Assembly (NCBI GenBank): GCA_963707905.1
Contig: CAVPSA010000022.1
Location: 1 to 64,000, forward strand
From: DASXKD01 sp963707905
Lineage (GTDB): Bacteria > Actinomycetota > Actinomycetes > Streptosporangiales > Streptosporangiaceae
Length of the DNA stretch: 64,000 nt
Direction of reading: 5' to 3'
Shown here: positions 41,305 through 50,199 of the stretch, piece after piece
Layout: each line of letters starts with the position of its first letter
Position numbering within the stretch: position 1 is the first letter of the stretch
Translations under genes and position numbers: made by a program
Notes under the pieces: generated by a model
The model's input: only the letters and a program-made list of their open reading frames with translations
What the model was told of the DNA's origin: nothing
Database searches by the model: none

Positions 41305-41790
41305 TCAGCCGGACTGGGTCCCGTCCGGCAGTGGCGGCAGCACGCCGGACTCCTCGTAACCACTGATCATGTCGATCCGCCGCTGGTGGCGCGGGTCGCC
41401 GGAGAACGGCGTCGCCAGGAACACCAGGGCGAAACGGACCGCGTCCGGCACCGGATGCATGCGCGCACCGAGGCTCAGCACGTTGGCGTCGTTGTGCTGG
41501 CGTGCCAGCCGCGCGGTCTCCTCGTTCCAGGCCAGCGCCGCCCGGATCCCGTCGATCTTGTTCGCGGCCATCTGCTCACCGTTGCCGGACCCGCCGACCA
41601 CGATCGCGATGCTGCCCGGGTTGGCAGCCGCGGCGGCCGCCGCGCGCATGACGTAGGGCGGGTAGTCGTCGCCGGGCTGGTAGGACGGCGGGCCACAGTC
41701 GACCACGTCGTGCCCGGCCCCGGCGACCGCCTCGGCCAGGGCGGACTTCAGCTCGAAACCGGCATGGTCAGATCCGAGGTAAACGCGCAC
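41305..41790 (-). CDS. rpiB: Ribose-5-phosphate isomerase B
   Basis: This 161-residue RpiB/LacAB family enzyme interconverts ribose-5-phosphate and ribulose-5-phosphate in the pentose phosphate pathway. It shows MRVYLGSDHAGFELK, VVGGSGNGEQMAANK with Ser in place of the cysteine base as in mycobacterial RpiB, and GARMHPVPDA. The length fits. The gene lies next to the pepN region as in Mycobacterium (rpiB-Rv2466c-pepN order), supporting the assignment. Confidence 0.94.
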   Translation of the reverse strand: MRVYLGSDHAGFELKSALAEAVAGAGHDVVDCGPPSYQPGDDYPPYVMRAAAAAAANPGSIAIVVGGSGNGEQMAANKIDGIRAALAWNEETARLARQHNDANVLSLGARMHPVPDAVRFALVFLATPFSGDPRHQRRIDMISGYEESGVLPPLPDGTQSG

Positions 41791-41851
41791 GCGCGACAGT
41801 CTGGCATGCCCGGCGTCCAGTCGAAGATCGGATCCCGGCTGCGGGTGCGCT

Positions 41852-41977
41852 TCAGAGACCAGCGGGGCGCACGGGCCGGAGCTTTGCCACTTGCAGAATG
41901 CAGCGCGAAGCTAGCCAAGCCCGCGGGCAGATAGGGTCAAGCCAGAAGTCGACGGGGGTGAACTTCCGCTCAGCCAT
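41852..41977 (-). pseudogene. Mycothiol-dependent nitroreductase (Rv2466c-like) N-terminal relic
   Basis: The ATG at 41977 opens a 41-residue frame, AERKFTPVDFWLDPICPRAW then LASRCILQVAKLRPVRPAG, with a stop at 41852. It matches the start of DsbA-fold mycothiol-dependent reductases (VDFWFDPLCPWAW), but the tryptophan of CPWA is Arg and the remaining 160 or so residues are absent. Its position between rpiB and pepN is where Rv2466c lies in mycobacteria. It is best read as a 3'-deleted remnant. Confidence 0.75.
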
Positions 41978-42148
41978 GTCGCTCCCTGGCAGCGGGGGTA
42001 GGTATACGACTGGGCGCCGTGTGCTGACAACCGGGCCGCCTTGCGGCTCATTCCACCGGGGATGCGAAGATTTGCGGAGCCCGGTACCCCGGGCGCACTG
42101 ACCAGGCCATCTACCACCGGGGCTGGAAATGACGAAGGGACCACCGCC

Positions 42149-44683
42149 GTGGCAAGCAACCTCACCCGCGACGAGGCACATGACCGGGCCCGCCTAGTCA
42201 ATGTCCGCTCCTACCACGTGGACCTCGACCTCACCGGCGATGACGACGTCTTCACCTCGCAGACCACGGTCACCTTCGGCTGCTCCCGGCCCGGCGCGGG
42301 CACGTACGTCGACCTGACCGCGCCCGCCGTCACCGAGATCGTGCTGAACGGTCAGCAGGTCGGCCCCGGGGCCTTCGACGGCGACCGGATCACGCTGGCG
42401 AACCTGGCGGCGGACAACGAACTGCGGGTGCGCGCCTCGTGCGCATACTCCCGCAACGGCGAGGGGCTGCACCGGTTCCGCGACCCGGTGGACGGCGGCG
42501 TCTATCTCTACTCGGACCTGGAAACCTTCGACGCCCACCGGGTGTACGCCTGCTTCGACCAGCCAGACCTCAAGGCGACCTTCGAGTTCACCGTCACGGT
42601 CCCCGCGCAGTGGCGGGTGATCTCCAATATGGCGCCGGACGTGACCGGGGAGCCCGCGGGCGGGCAGCAGACGGCCCGCTGGCACTTCCCGCCGTCCCCG
42701 GTGATGTCCACTTACATCACCGCCGTCGCGGCCGGGCCCTACCACCAGGTGCTGACCGAGCATGACGGGATACCGCTCGGCCTGTACTGCCGCCAGTCCC
42801 TGGCGCGATACCTGGACCCGGACGAGATATTCGAGGTGACCAGGCAGGGGTTCGACTTCTTCCACCAGGCGTTCGCGACCCGGTACCCGTTCGGCAAGTA
42901 CGACCAGCTCTTCGTGCCGGAGTACAAGGCGGGCGCGATGGAGAACGCGGGATGCGTGACATTCCTGGAGGACTACCTGTTCCGGTCCCGGGTCACCGAC
43001 TTCCGCCGCCAGTCCCGCGCGACGACGATCCTGCACGAGATGGCGCACATGTGGTTCGGTGACCTGGTCACCATGCGCTGGTGGGACGACCTGTGGCTGA
43101 ACGAGTCGTTCGCCACCTGGGCGTCGGTGCACGCCCAGGCGGAGGCCACCCGCTGGCGCGGCGCCTGGACGTCGTTCGCCCAGCTGGAGAAGGCCTGGGC
43201 CTACCGCCAGGACCAGCTGCCCTCGACCCACCCGATCGCCGCGGACGTGCCCGACATCGCGGCCGTGGAGGTCAACTTCGACGGCATCACCTACGCCAAG
43301 GGCGCGGCCGTGCTCAAGCAGCTCGTCGCCTACGTCGGGCTGGGCAACTTCCTGGCCGGGCTGCGCCGCTACTTCGGCCAGTACGCCTGGTCCAACGCCA
43401 CGCTCGGGGATCTGCTGGCCCAGCTCGAAGCGGCGTCGGGACGGGAGCTGGCCGGCTGGTCCAAGCAGTGGCTGGAGACGGCAGGCGTGAACACGCTGCG
43501 GCCCGAGTTCGAGCTGGCCCCCGACGGCACCTTTGCCCAGTTCGCGGTCCGGCAGGAGGCCCCGGAAACCCATCCGGTGCTCCGCGACCACAGAATCGCC
43601 ATCGGACTTTACGATCGGACCCCGGCTGGCCTGGTCCGCCGGCGCCGGGTGGAGACCGACATCTCCGGTGAACGGACCGTCGTGGCCGCCCTGGGCGGCG
43701 AGCCACAGCCCGACCTGGTGCTGATCAACGACGACGACCTCACGTACGCCAAGATCCGCCTGGATCCGCATTCCGCGGCCACGCTGACCACCAGCATCGG
43801 TGAGTTCACCGAGACCCTGCCTGCCGCCCTGTGCTGGGCCGCAGCGTGGGACATGTGCCGGGACGCGGAGCTGCCCGCGCGGGAGTACGTCCGGCTGGTG
43901 CTGGGCGGAATCGGCGCGGTGAGCGACGTGTCGGTGGTGCAGACCCTGCTCCGCCAGACCGATGCCACGTTGCGCCGCTACGCCGACCCGGGCTGGCGGC
44001 AGACCGGGCTGACGCTGACCGCCGGGGCCCTGCGCCAGCTCATGGAACAGGCCGAGCCGGGCTCAGACGTCCAGCTCATCTACGCACAGGCGTTCATCGG
44101 GCTGGCCCTGTCCGGTGCTGACCTGGCGCTGCTGGCAGGCCTGCTTGACGGCACGGTGACCATCGAGGGACTGACCGTGGATACCGAGCTGCGCTGGCGG
44201 ATCCTGCACCGGCTGGTCAGCCGCGGCGCCGCCGGCGAGCCGCAGATCGAGGCCGAACTGGGCCGGGACGCCACCGACGCGGGCGACCGCCACGCGGTCG
44301 CCTGCCGCGCCTCGGTGCCAGACCCCGCGGCCAAGGAGGCGGCCTGGGCGCAGATCGTCAGCGGCACGCTGCCCAACGCCACGTTCCGCGCGATGCTCGC
44401 CGGGTTCATGGACGCCGACCAGCCAGAGCTGCTGGCGCCCTATGTGGACCGCTACTTCGAGGTGGTCGGTGATGTCTGGCGTGACTGGACGACGGACATG
44501 GCGCGCTGGTTCGTGTCGTACGCGTACCCGAGCGACGATGACCGTGCCGTGATCGCGAAGACCACCGAGCTGATCGAGGGCAGCGACCTGCCCGCCGGCC
44601 TGGCCCGCCTGCTGGTCGAGGGCCGGGACGGGCTGCGCCGCGCGCTGCGCTGCCAGCAGCGCGACCGGCAGGCGGAGGGCTAG
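42149..44683 (+). CDS. pepN: Aminopeptidase N (M1 family)
   Basis: This 844-residue zinc metallopeptidase removes N-terminal amino acids. The exopeptidase motif is YKAGAMENAG (near 261), the zinc site HEMAHMWFGDLV (near 295), and the second Glu ligand lies in LWLNESFATW. The C-terminal ERAP-like domain is present in full. The GTG start at 42149 follows GAAGGGA; upstream frame to 42041 is not conserved. Its stop overlaps the convergent malQ stop by 4 bp. Confidence 0.95.
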   Translation: MASNLTRDEAHDRARLVNVRSYHVDLDLTGDDDVFTSQTTVTFGCSRPGAGTYVDLTAPAVTEIVLNGQQVGPGAFDGDRITLANLAADNELRVRASCAYSRNGEGLHRFRDPVDGGVYLYSDLETFDAHRVYACFDQPDLKATFEFTVTVPAQWRVISNMAPDVTGEPAGGQQTARWHFPPSPVMSTYITAVAAGPYHQVLTEHDGIPLGLYCRQSLARYLDPDEIFEVTRQGFDFFHQAFATRYPFGKYDQLFVPEYKAGAMENAGCVTFLEDYLFRSRVTDFRRQSRATTILHEMAHMWFGDLVTMRWWDDLWLNESFATWASVHAQAEATRWRGAWTSFAQLEKAWAYRQDQLPSTHPIAADVPDIAAVEVNFDGITYAKGAAVLKQLVAYVGLGNFLAGLRRYFGQYAWSNATLGDLLAQLEAASGRELAGWSKQWLETAGVNTLRPEFELAPDGTFAQFAVRQEAPETHPVLRDHRIAIGLYDRTPAGLVRRRRVETDISGERTVVAALGGEPQPDLVLINDDDLTYAKIRLDPHSAATLTTSIGEFTETLPAALCWAAAWDMCRDAELPAREYVRLVLGGIGAVSDVSVVQTLLRQTDATLRRYADPGWRQTGLTLTAGALRQLMEQAEPGSDVQLIYAQAFIGLALSGADLALLAGLLDGTVTIEGLTVDTELRWRILHRLVSRGAAGEPQIEAELGRDATDAGDRHAVACRASVPDPAAKEAAWAQIVSGTLPNATFRAMLAGFMDADQPELLAPYVDRYFEVVGDVWRDWTTDMARWFVSYAYPSDDDRAVIAKTTELIEGSDLPAGLARLLVEGRDGLRRALRCQQRDRQAEG

Positions 44684-46557
44684 GCCGGGCCGGGGCTGGC
44701 CGGGCGGTCGGCCCGGGACACCACGCGGGCCAGCTCCCGTATGCCCGGGCGCTTTTCGAGGTCTTCGAGCAGCACCGCCCGTCCCTCGCCGTCACACAGC
44801 GGCACCCGCCAGTTCGGGTACTGGTCGGTGGTGCCCGGCAGGTTCTGCGGCCGGCGGTCGCCCACGGCGTCGGCGAGCGACACACCGATCAGGGCGGCCG
44901 GGGTCCGGGCGAGGTAGCCGTACAGCGCGCGGGTGAACTCCCCCGGGCCCGGCGCGGCGCCCGATGGAAGCAGCCCCTGCCCGGCCAGGGCGTCCCGCCA
45001 GGCGGACACCGCCGCCGCGGCGTGCTCGCGCTCGGCGGCCAGGGACCCGGTGAGCAGGCCGAGCCGGGACCGCAGCGCCACGTGCTCGCCGGTGAGAAAC
45101 GCGGCCGCGGGCGGCACGTCGTGCGTGCCCACGGTCGCCAGGCAGTCCCGGCGCCACCGGCGCGGCGGCAGCGGCGTGCCGTCGGCCCGCCGCTCGAACC
45201 AGAGCATGGAAGTGCCGAGCACCCGGCGGGCCGCCAGATAGTCCCGCATCCACTGCTCGACGGTGCCCAGGTCCTCGCCGATCGCGACCCCGCCGGCCCG
45301 GGCCGCCTCGCCGGCCAGCAGCCCGACCATGGCCTCGTGCCGGTACCTGACGTAGGTGCCCCGGTCGGCAGACATGCCGGCGGGCACCCACCAGAGCCGG
45401 AACAGGCCCATCACGTGGTCGGCGCGCAGTCCGCCGGTATCGGTGAACCCGGCCCTGACCAGGTCCGCCAGCGGCTGGTAGCCGGCCGCCTCCAGCAGGC
45501 CGGGATGCCACGGCGGGAGTGCCCAGTTCTGGCCACGCGGGTTGAACTCGTCGGGCGGCGCGCCCACGCTCATGCCCGCCGCCAGCACGTCCGCATACGC
45601 CCAGGCGTCGGCCCCGCCGGGGTGCGCGCCTACCGCCAGGTCGCCGATCACGCCGATGCTCATACCGGCCGCCCGGGCCGCCGCCTGCGCCGCGGCCCGC
45701 TGCGCCTGGACGGCCCACTGCAGCCAGGAGTGGAACTCGATCCTGGGGTGCAGCCGCGCGCGCTCGGCGGCCACCGCCGCCGAGCGCGGCGACCGGAGGG
45801 CCGATGGCCACGACCGCCAGTCCGGCCCGTGGATCTCCGCGAGCGCGCACCAGGTGGCCCAGTCGTCAAGCGCCTGGCCCTCGCGGACGGTGAACCGCCG
45901 GAAGGCGGCCCGTCGCGCGGGGGCCAGCGGCTGGGCCTGGATGATTTCGAGGGCGGCGCGCTTGGCCGCCCAGACCGCGTCGCGGTCGATGAGCGCAGGG
46001 CTGGAGTTGCCGGCCCGCAGCGGGGCGGCCAGGGCAGCGATCTGCTGCCGCTGCGCGGACGGCAGCAGGGCGTACTCAGGTATGTCCTCCACCCGCAGGT
46101 ATAGCGGGCTGAGGAATCTCCGGCTCATCGGCAGGTACGGCGATGCGCTGACCGGGGGCAGCGGCTCCGCGGCGTGCAGCGGGTTGATCAGGACGAAGGC
46201 GGCGCCCAGCTCGCGCCCGCTCCAGGTAGCCAGATCGGCCAGGTCGTGCAGGTCGCCGTGACCCCAGGAGTGGCGCGAGCGCACCGAGTAGAGCTGGACC
46301 GTGAACCCCCAGCCGGACCGCGGGCCCGACGGCGCGGCGGGGTGGTCGGCCGGGTGCCACGGCGCCGCCAGCGGCTCCGGGGACCGGCTGTGGACCGCCC
46401 CCGGGCGGGCCCGGGCCGGGGGCGGCGCGGCGCCGAGCACGGCGAGCACCGCCTCCAGGGTCTGGTCGCTGACCTGGATCTTCCGGTCCTGCCAGTCGCG
46501 GTAGGCGGTGGTCACGCCGCGTGCCTCCGCCCGGCGCCGCAGTTGCACGCTGGTCAC
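44680..46557 (-). CDS. malQ: 4-alpha-glucanotransferase (amylomaltase, GH77)
   Basis: This 625-residue enzyme disproportionates malto-oligosaccharides in glycogen and maltose metabolism. A short N-terminal domain (TTAYRDWQDRKIQVSDQTLEAVLA) precedes the GH77 barrel. Catalytic residues are visible as the nucleophile Asp in GLRADHVMGLFRLWW, the acid Glu in IGEDLGTVEQWM and the third Asp in TVGTHDVPPAA. The protein is somewhat shorter than the roughly 700 residues usual in actinomycetes because the N-terminal domain is reduced. It is convergent with pepN. Confidence 0.94.
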   Translation of the reverse strand: MTSVQLRRRAEARGVTTAYRDWQDRKIQVSDQTLEAVLAVLGAAPPPARARPGAVHSRSPEPLAAPWHPADHPAAPSGPRSGWGFTVQLYSVRSRHSWGHGDLHDLADLATWSGRELGAAFVLINPLHAAEPLPPVSASPYLPMSRRFLSPLYLRVEDIPEYALLPSAQRQQIAALAAPLRAGNSSPALIDRDAVWAAKRAALEIIQAQPLAPARRAAFRRFTVREGQALDDWATWCALAEIHGPDWRSWPSALRSPRSAAVAAERARLHPRIEFHSWLQWAVQAQRAAAQAAARAAGMSIGVIGDLAVGAHPGGADAWAYADVLAAGMSVGAPPDEFNPRGQNWALPPWHPGLLEAAGYQPLADLVRAGFTDTGGLRADHVMGLFRLWWVPAGMSADRGTYVRYRHEAMVGLLAGEAARAGGVAIGEDLGTVEQWMRDYLAARRVLGTSMLWFERRADGTPLPPRRWRRDCLATVGTHDVPPAAAFLTGEHVALRSRLGLLTGSLAAEREHAAAAVSAWRDALAGQGLLPSGAAPGPGEFTRALYGYLARTPAALIGVSLADAVGDRRPQNLPGTTDQYPNWRVPLCDGEGRAVLLEDLEKRPGIRELARVVSRADRPASPGPA

Positions 46558-46683
46558 GTAGCCATGATGCAGGCTGTGCGTTCCGGGCCGGTGACCGTCC
46601 GACTATCCCGCGCGCTATATCCGCCGGGCACAACTGGGATGCATGATGACAAACAGGTGCTGGGAGGTAGTTGTGAGCGAAAA

Positions 46684-46760
46684 TCCGGCTCCCCTGCCAT
46701 CCCGTACTACGTGCGGGAGCCGGACCAGGTCATCCGGTTCTTCGACGGCCGGAATCGGCA
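46684..46760 (+). pseudogene. DUF574-type SAM-dependent methyltransferase fragment
   Basis: One short frame reads PAIPYYVREPDQVIRFFDGRN. It resembles the RxxxQVxRFFDGLELVEPG segment near the C-terminus of actinobacterial S-adenosyl methyltransferases of the DUF574 family. No other part of the family is visible on either side. It is a probable relic between malQ and the DUF3291 gene; the rest of 46558-46846 holds nothing I can support. Confidence 0.4.
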
Positions 46761-46846
46761 GGAAACCCTGAGCCGGGGCTGGCCGCACGGGCCCGGAGCC
46801 GGGCTTGCGTGGCCTGGAGCCAGGGCTGGCGCGGCCTGGAGTTGCG

Positions 46847-47320
46847 TTACCGCGCGGCCTCCGCGACCGGGACCGGCGGCGGATAGGGGTCGCGGAAACT
46901 GAAGGCGCGCGGCCCGGGCCCGTCGCGGCGGAGCAGGTCCAGCCGCGACAGCGCCTCGTCCAGCCCCGGAATGTGGCCGGCCGGGACCCACCACAGCACC
47001 AGGTAGGGCACGGCCATCGGGTGGAACCAGGACCGCCTGCGGCGCATGAAGTCCAGATGCGGGCCGTTGCGGTAGACGAAGTCCCGCAGCGACTCCAGGT
47101 CCTGCCAGACCGACATGTTCACCATGACGTCCGGGCCGCACGGGCGCAGCGCGGTGGCGCCCGGGCCGTCGCCGTCCTGAAGGCGCCAGACGAACCCGGG
47201 CGCGCTGTCGGCCAGGGCGTTGACCGGGATGATGCCGGCCATGAAGCCGGCCATCTCCGGGGAATCCGTGGCGGCGCGGGCGGTGCCGATGTTCAGCTCG
47301 GCGAGGTGGTATCCGGTCAC
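46847..47320 (-). CDS. DUF3291 domain protein
   Basis: The product is 157 residues: YHLAELNIGTARA, PGFVWRLQDGDGPGAT, MVNMSVWQDLESLRDFVYRN and HLDFMRRRRSWFHPM, then LVLWWVPAGHIPGLDEALSRLDLL. This is the antibiotic-monooxygenase-like ferredoxin fold of DUF3291. Function is unknown; related proteins bind haem or small organic ligands. It lies 33 bp after the HTH regulator gene in the same direction, so the regulator may control it. Confidence 0.85.
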   Translation of the reverse strand: MTGYHLAELNIGTARAATDSPEMAGFMAGIIPVNALADSAPGFVWRLQDGDGPGATALRPCGPDVMVNMSVWQDLESLRDFVYRNGPHLDFMRRRRSWFHPMAVPYLVLWWVPAGHIPGLDEALSRLDLLRRDGPGPRAFSFRDPYPPPVPVAEAAR

Positions 47321-47352
47321 CCGGCCATCACATCACCGCGGGCGACAATATG

Positions 47353-48024
47353 TCAATCAGCATTGTTTTTAGAATCTTCCAGCACCACGCAGCACTCCTC
47401 GGGCCGCGGGTCCAGCCGGGCCGACAGGGCGGTGACGGCGGCGCCGGACAGCAGGCCCTCAACCAGCGCCAGGTTCATGCCGCAGATCAGCGGCGGGTGC
47501 CGGCCGGCCAGCAGGTGGAACGGGCAGTTGCGCAGCCGCACGTCACCGCCGTCGCGGTAGGGCTGGTAGCCCTGCGCCGCGAGGGCACCGCTGACCAGGT
47601 CGTCGTCGGGCAGTGCGGGAGACTGCTGCCGCGCCGCCCGGCCCACCGTCGCGCCGCGACTGCGGGCGGCCCGCTGGAGTTCTGGCTCCGCGCCGGTCAC
47701 GTCGACGACCTCGGCAAGCAGTTCCGCGGCGGCACGGTAGTCCCGGGGAGGCACGCTGACCTGGTGCTCGGCCATCGCCCGCTGGTAAAGCTTGGCGGGG
47801 CGCCCGGCCCCGGGGCCTGACCGCCCGGCCGGCCGGGCGAAGGTGACCTCGACCAGTCCCGCCTCGGCAAGCCGGTCGAGGTGGAACGCGGCCAGCGTAC
47901 GGCCGATGCCGGTGGCCGCCGCGGCCTCGGTCCGGCTGACCCCGCCCCCCTGCGCCGCGACGTAGTCGTAGAGGCGGCGCCGCACCGGATCCTCCAGGGC
48001 CGCGATGACGCTGATCTCGGTCAC
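47353..48024 (-). CDS. ArsR/SufR-like HTH regulator with Fe-S-type cysteines
   Basis: The product is 223 residues from GTG 48024, where the HTH begins (ISVIAALEDPVRRRLYDYV). A winged helix-turn-helix occupies residues 5-90 (SRTEAAAATGIGRTLAAFHLDRLAEAGLV). The C-terminal half ends with NCPFHLLAGRHPPLICGMNL and PEECCVVLE, the cysteine pattern of SufR-type regulators that bind an Fe-S cluster. It probably senses redox or iron-sulfur status. GATTCTAAAA-type decamers lie at both ends of the gene in opposite orientation. The ATG-started longer form (48069) lacks homology upstream of 48024. Confidence 0.82.
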   Translation of the reverse strand: MTEISVIAALEDPVRRRLYDYVAAQGGGVSRTEAAAATGIGRTLAAFHLDRLAEAGLVEVTFARPAGRSGPGAGRPAKLYQRAMAEHQVSVPPRDYRAAAELLAEVVDVTGAEPELQRAARSRGATVGRAARQQSPALPDDDLVSGALAAQGYQPYRDGGDVRLRNCPFHLLAGRHPPLICGMNLALVEGLLSGAAVTALSARLDPRPEECCVVLEDSKNNAD

Positions 48025-48268
48025 GGTGATGATTCTAAAACCAACCAGCCCTGACACTGGCTGTGCCACCTGATTCGCACGAAACTCACACGCAATCCCC
48101 GCGACCCCCGAAGTTCCGCCGCCGATGCTAGGGCCAGCACAGACATGCAGGTCAGGGGGAAGGGCGGGGCCCAGAGCGCGGATGCCCGGAGAGTTCGGCT
48201 GGTTTTCAGCTTGCTCTCATGGTCCCTTCAGCTTCGGTCCCGTTCCTTAGAGGAGAGCAGAGCCAGCG

Positions 48269-49315
48269 ATGAAGCGGCGATTGAGGTGGGTGCAGGTGGA
48301 CGAGCAGGAGCATTCCACGAGCCCGGAGACTCCGGCATCCGGGGACACGGCCCCGGTCACCGGGCCGGCACCCGGGCCAGGGCGGGATCGCCGGGGTGAC
48401 GGAGTCAGGGATGTGCTCACCAGCCGGGGCGCGGGCTGGGCGGTCGCGGCCGCGATGGCCGGAGCCGTGGTCGGCCTCTCCGTCGCCATGGCAACGTCGT
48501 CCTCGCCGACCGTCGTGGTGCAGCCGGACGGCGCGGCCGGGCTGCGCGGTGCCCCGGCGGGGCCGGCCCGCGCCGCGCTCCCGGGGGGAGCCCTGCAGGC
48601 CGTGGCTCCCGGCGGTCGCGTGCATGCTCAGGTGCCGGTACGACTGCGGATCCAGGTCCCGGCCCGGCTGCGGATCCAGGTCCCGGCCGCCGGGCCGCTC
48701 CAGGCCCCGGCCAGGCTGCGGATCCAGGTCCCGGCCGCCGGGCCGCTCCAGGCCCCGGCCAGGCTGCGGATCCAGGTCCCGGCCGCCGGGCCGCTCCAGG
48801 CCCCGGCCAGGCTGCGGATCCAGGTCCCGGCCGCCGGGCCGCTCCAGGCCCCGGCGCAACTGCGACAGCTGGCCCAGGTCCCCGGACCGGCCGGAACGCT
48901 GATCCCCGTGCCCGGCGCAATCCAGGTGCTTCCTGGCAGGCAGGCGATTGCCGGTATCGCGGCCCCGCGGGCCGTGCGCCTGCGGGTCCGGCCGGGCCAG
49001 GTGCGGGTACGGCTGCGGCTCCCCGCGAACGGCCGCCTCCAGGTACTCCCCGGCGGCGCGGTGCCCGGCCCGCTCCGGGTGATGATCCCCGGCCCAGGCC
49101 AGGCGTCGCTGGTCCCGGCCGCGCTTGTCCCACCGGCACAGGCTCGGCTGCGCATCGCGTTCCGCAACGGCACACCGGTCCGGGCCCGGCTGCTGATCCC
49201 GGCGAGCCTGCCGGGCCGGGCGCGGCTACGGATCCAGGTGCCGGCCCGAGCACGCATCCAGGTGCCCGCACAAGCACCGATCACCCAGGCCCCGCCCGCC
49301 CCGCCCAACTGGTAA
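48269..49315 (+). CDS. Membrane-anchored repeat protein (LRIQVPA repeats)
   Basis: The product is 348 residues. A charged cytoplasmic N-terminus (MKRRLRWVQVDEQEHS) is followed by one membrane helix (GWAVAAAMAGAVVGLSVAMA). The exported part has virtually no charged residues except Arg and is made of short alternating units such as LRIQVPAAGPLQAPAR. A 48-bp tandem repeat at 48668-48859 encodes four exact 16-residue copies. Later units (VRLRVRPGQVRVRLRLP, ARLRIAFRNGTPVRARLLIP) are diverged versions. Val/Ile/Leu alternating with Arg suggests a beta-repeat or fibre-like surface protein. I know no family for it. The start ATG follows GAGGAGA. Confidence 0.65.
   Translation: MKRRLRWVQVDEQEHSTSPETPASGDTAPVTGPAPGPGRDRRGDGVRDVLTSRGAGWAVAAAMAGAVVGLSVAMATSSSPTVVVQPDGAAGLRGAPAGPARAALPGGALQAVAPGGRVHAQVPVRLRIQVPARLRIQVPAAGPLQAPARLRIQVPAAGPLQAPARLRIQVPAAGPLQAPARLRIQVPAAGPLQAPAQLRQLAQVPGPAGTLIPVPGAIQVLPGRQAIAGIAAPRAVRLRVRPGQVRVRLRLPANGRLQVLPGGAVPGPLRVMIPGPGQASLVPAALVPPAQARLRIAFRNGTPVRARLLIPASLPGRARLRIQVPARARIQVPAQAPITQAPPAPPNW
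48644..48859. repeat. 48-bp tandem repeat, four copies plus a half unit
   Basis: Units starting CTGCGGATCCAGGTCCCGGC occur at 48668, 48716, 48764 and 48812 with exact 48-bp spacing and essentially no differences. A 24-bp half unit sits at 48644. The reading frame of the host gene is kept. The near-perfect identity implies recent expansion or gene-conversion-like homogenisation. Confidence 0.9.
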
Positions 49316-49350
49316 CCCAGGGCTGGGTCCGGGCCCAGTGGCTGGGTGTG

Positions 49351-49584
49351 TCAGCGATGCGCGAACCGGCCGGACTGGCTGCTGCGCCCGGTGAGCAGGT
49401 GGAAGACCAGCAACAGGACGGCTGATCCGGCGATGGCGGTCAGCCAGGTGGACAGGTTGAAGAACCCGTGCAGGCTGTGGACGTGGAACAGTCTGGTGGC
49501 GCCCCAGCCACCGCCCAGCGCCCCGCCGATGCCGATCAGGCAGGTGAGGATGAGTCCTTGTGATCTCTTGCCGGGGATCAGCAT
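49351..49584 (-). CDS. GlsB/YeaQ/YmgE-family small membrane protein, 5'-truncated
   Basis: The product is 77 residues. IPGKRSQGLILTCLIGIGGALGGGWGATRLF and a C-terminal helix (WLTAIAGSAVLLLVFHLL) match the transglycosylase-associated family (GxxGGxxG core). The family normally begins with another helix, which here is absent; the upstream frame is charged. So the gene lost its 5' end or the start lies elsewhere. It is possibly a stress-response protein. Confidence 0.65.
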   Translation of the reverse strand: MLIPGKRSQGLILTCLIGIGGALGGGWGATRLFHVHSLHGFFNLSTWLTAIAGSAVLLLVFHLLTGRSSQSGRFAHR

Positions 49585-49669
49585 GTTGGCGAGCAGGCCT
49601 GCGGCCTTTCGGCCTCTGATTCCCGGTGTCTGCCGTCAGGTTACAGTCGAAAGATAAAACTAGCAATTG

Positions 49670-49681
49670 ATTTCTAGAAAT
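49670..49681. promoter_or_regulatory. ATTTCTAGAAAT palindrome upstream of the MarR-like gene
   Basis: This 12-bp perfect palindrome lies in an AT-rich stretch (49640-49690) 20 bp before the GTG at 49702. Its position fits an autoregulatory operator of the winged-helix regulator encoded next to it. Confidence 0.45.
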
Positions 49682-49701
49682 TTGAATGATAGGTTCTGGG
49701 A

Positions 49702-50073
49702 GTGGAGAGCTGGAGCTTCCTGACCAACCACGCCCGGGTGCTGCTGTGCATCGCACACGACCCGGGTGCGCGGCTGCGCGACATCGCGGCCAGCCTGGGC
49801 ATCACCGAGCGCAGCGCGTACGGCATCGTCACCGACCTGACCGCAGCCGGATACGTCATCAAGGAGAAAGACGGCCGCCGCAACCGCTACCAGATCCAGG
49901 CGCACCTACCGCTGCCTGAACCGGCCAGCCAGGAACCCGCCATCGGCGAGGTCCTGCACCTCCTGGTGGGTGACGGCGCCAGGCAGCTTAACAATCGAAG
50001 CCGGCCCGCCATGTCGCGTACGCCCGACGAGGGGCCGCCGGCCCGTCATCCAGGCCAGACGAGCGGTTCCTAG
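49702..50073 (+). CDS. Winged-helix (MarR/ArsR-like) transcriptional regulator
   Basis: The product is 123 residues. SWSFLTNHARVLLCIAHDPG, RLRDIAASLGITERSAYGIV, DLTAAGYVIKEKDGRRNRYQ and IGEVLHLLV make one small winged-helix domain. The family is common in actinomycetes and usually about 100 residues; here the last 25 are low-complexity. It is divergent from the GlsB-like gene across an AT-rich promoter region with a palindrome. The effector is unknown. Confidence 0.85.
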   Translation: MESWSFLTNHARVLLCIAHDPGARLRDIAASLGITERSAYGIVTDLTAAGYVIKEKDGRRNRYQIQAHLPLPEPASQEPAIGEVLHLLVGDGARQLNNRSRPAMSRTPDEGPPARHPGQTSGS

Positions 50074-50199
50074 AGACCGCCGCGAAGCCGCCGACGTGGA
50101 TCATGGATCGGTGTCGTTCCCTGTGCGCACCACGCATTGCGCTGATATCGGCGCGTGTGGCAGGGTCTCTGGCGCGGCAGTGGGAGTTAGTCTGCCCGC

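Noticed and set aside
48644..48859. Regular repeats considered as a CRISPR array
   Set aside because: The units are contiguous without spacers, are in frame with a protein and no cas gene is near.
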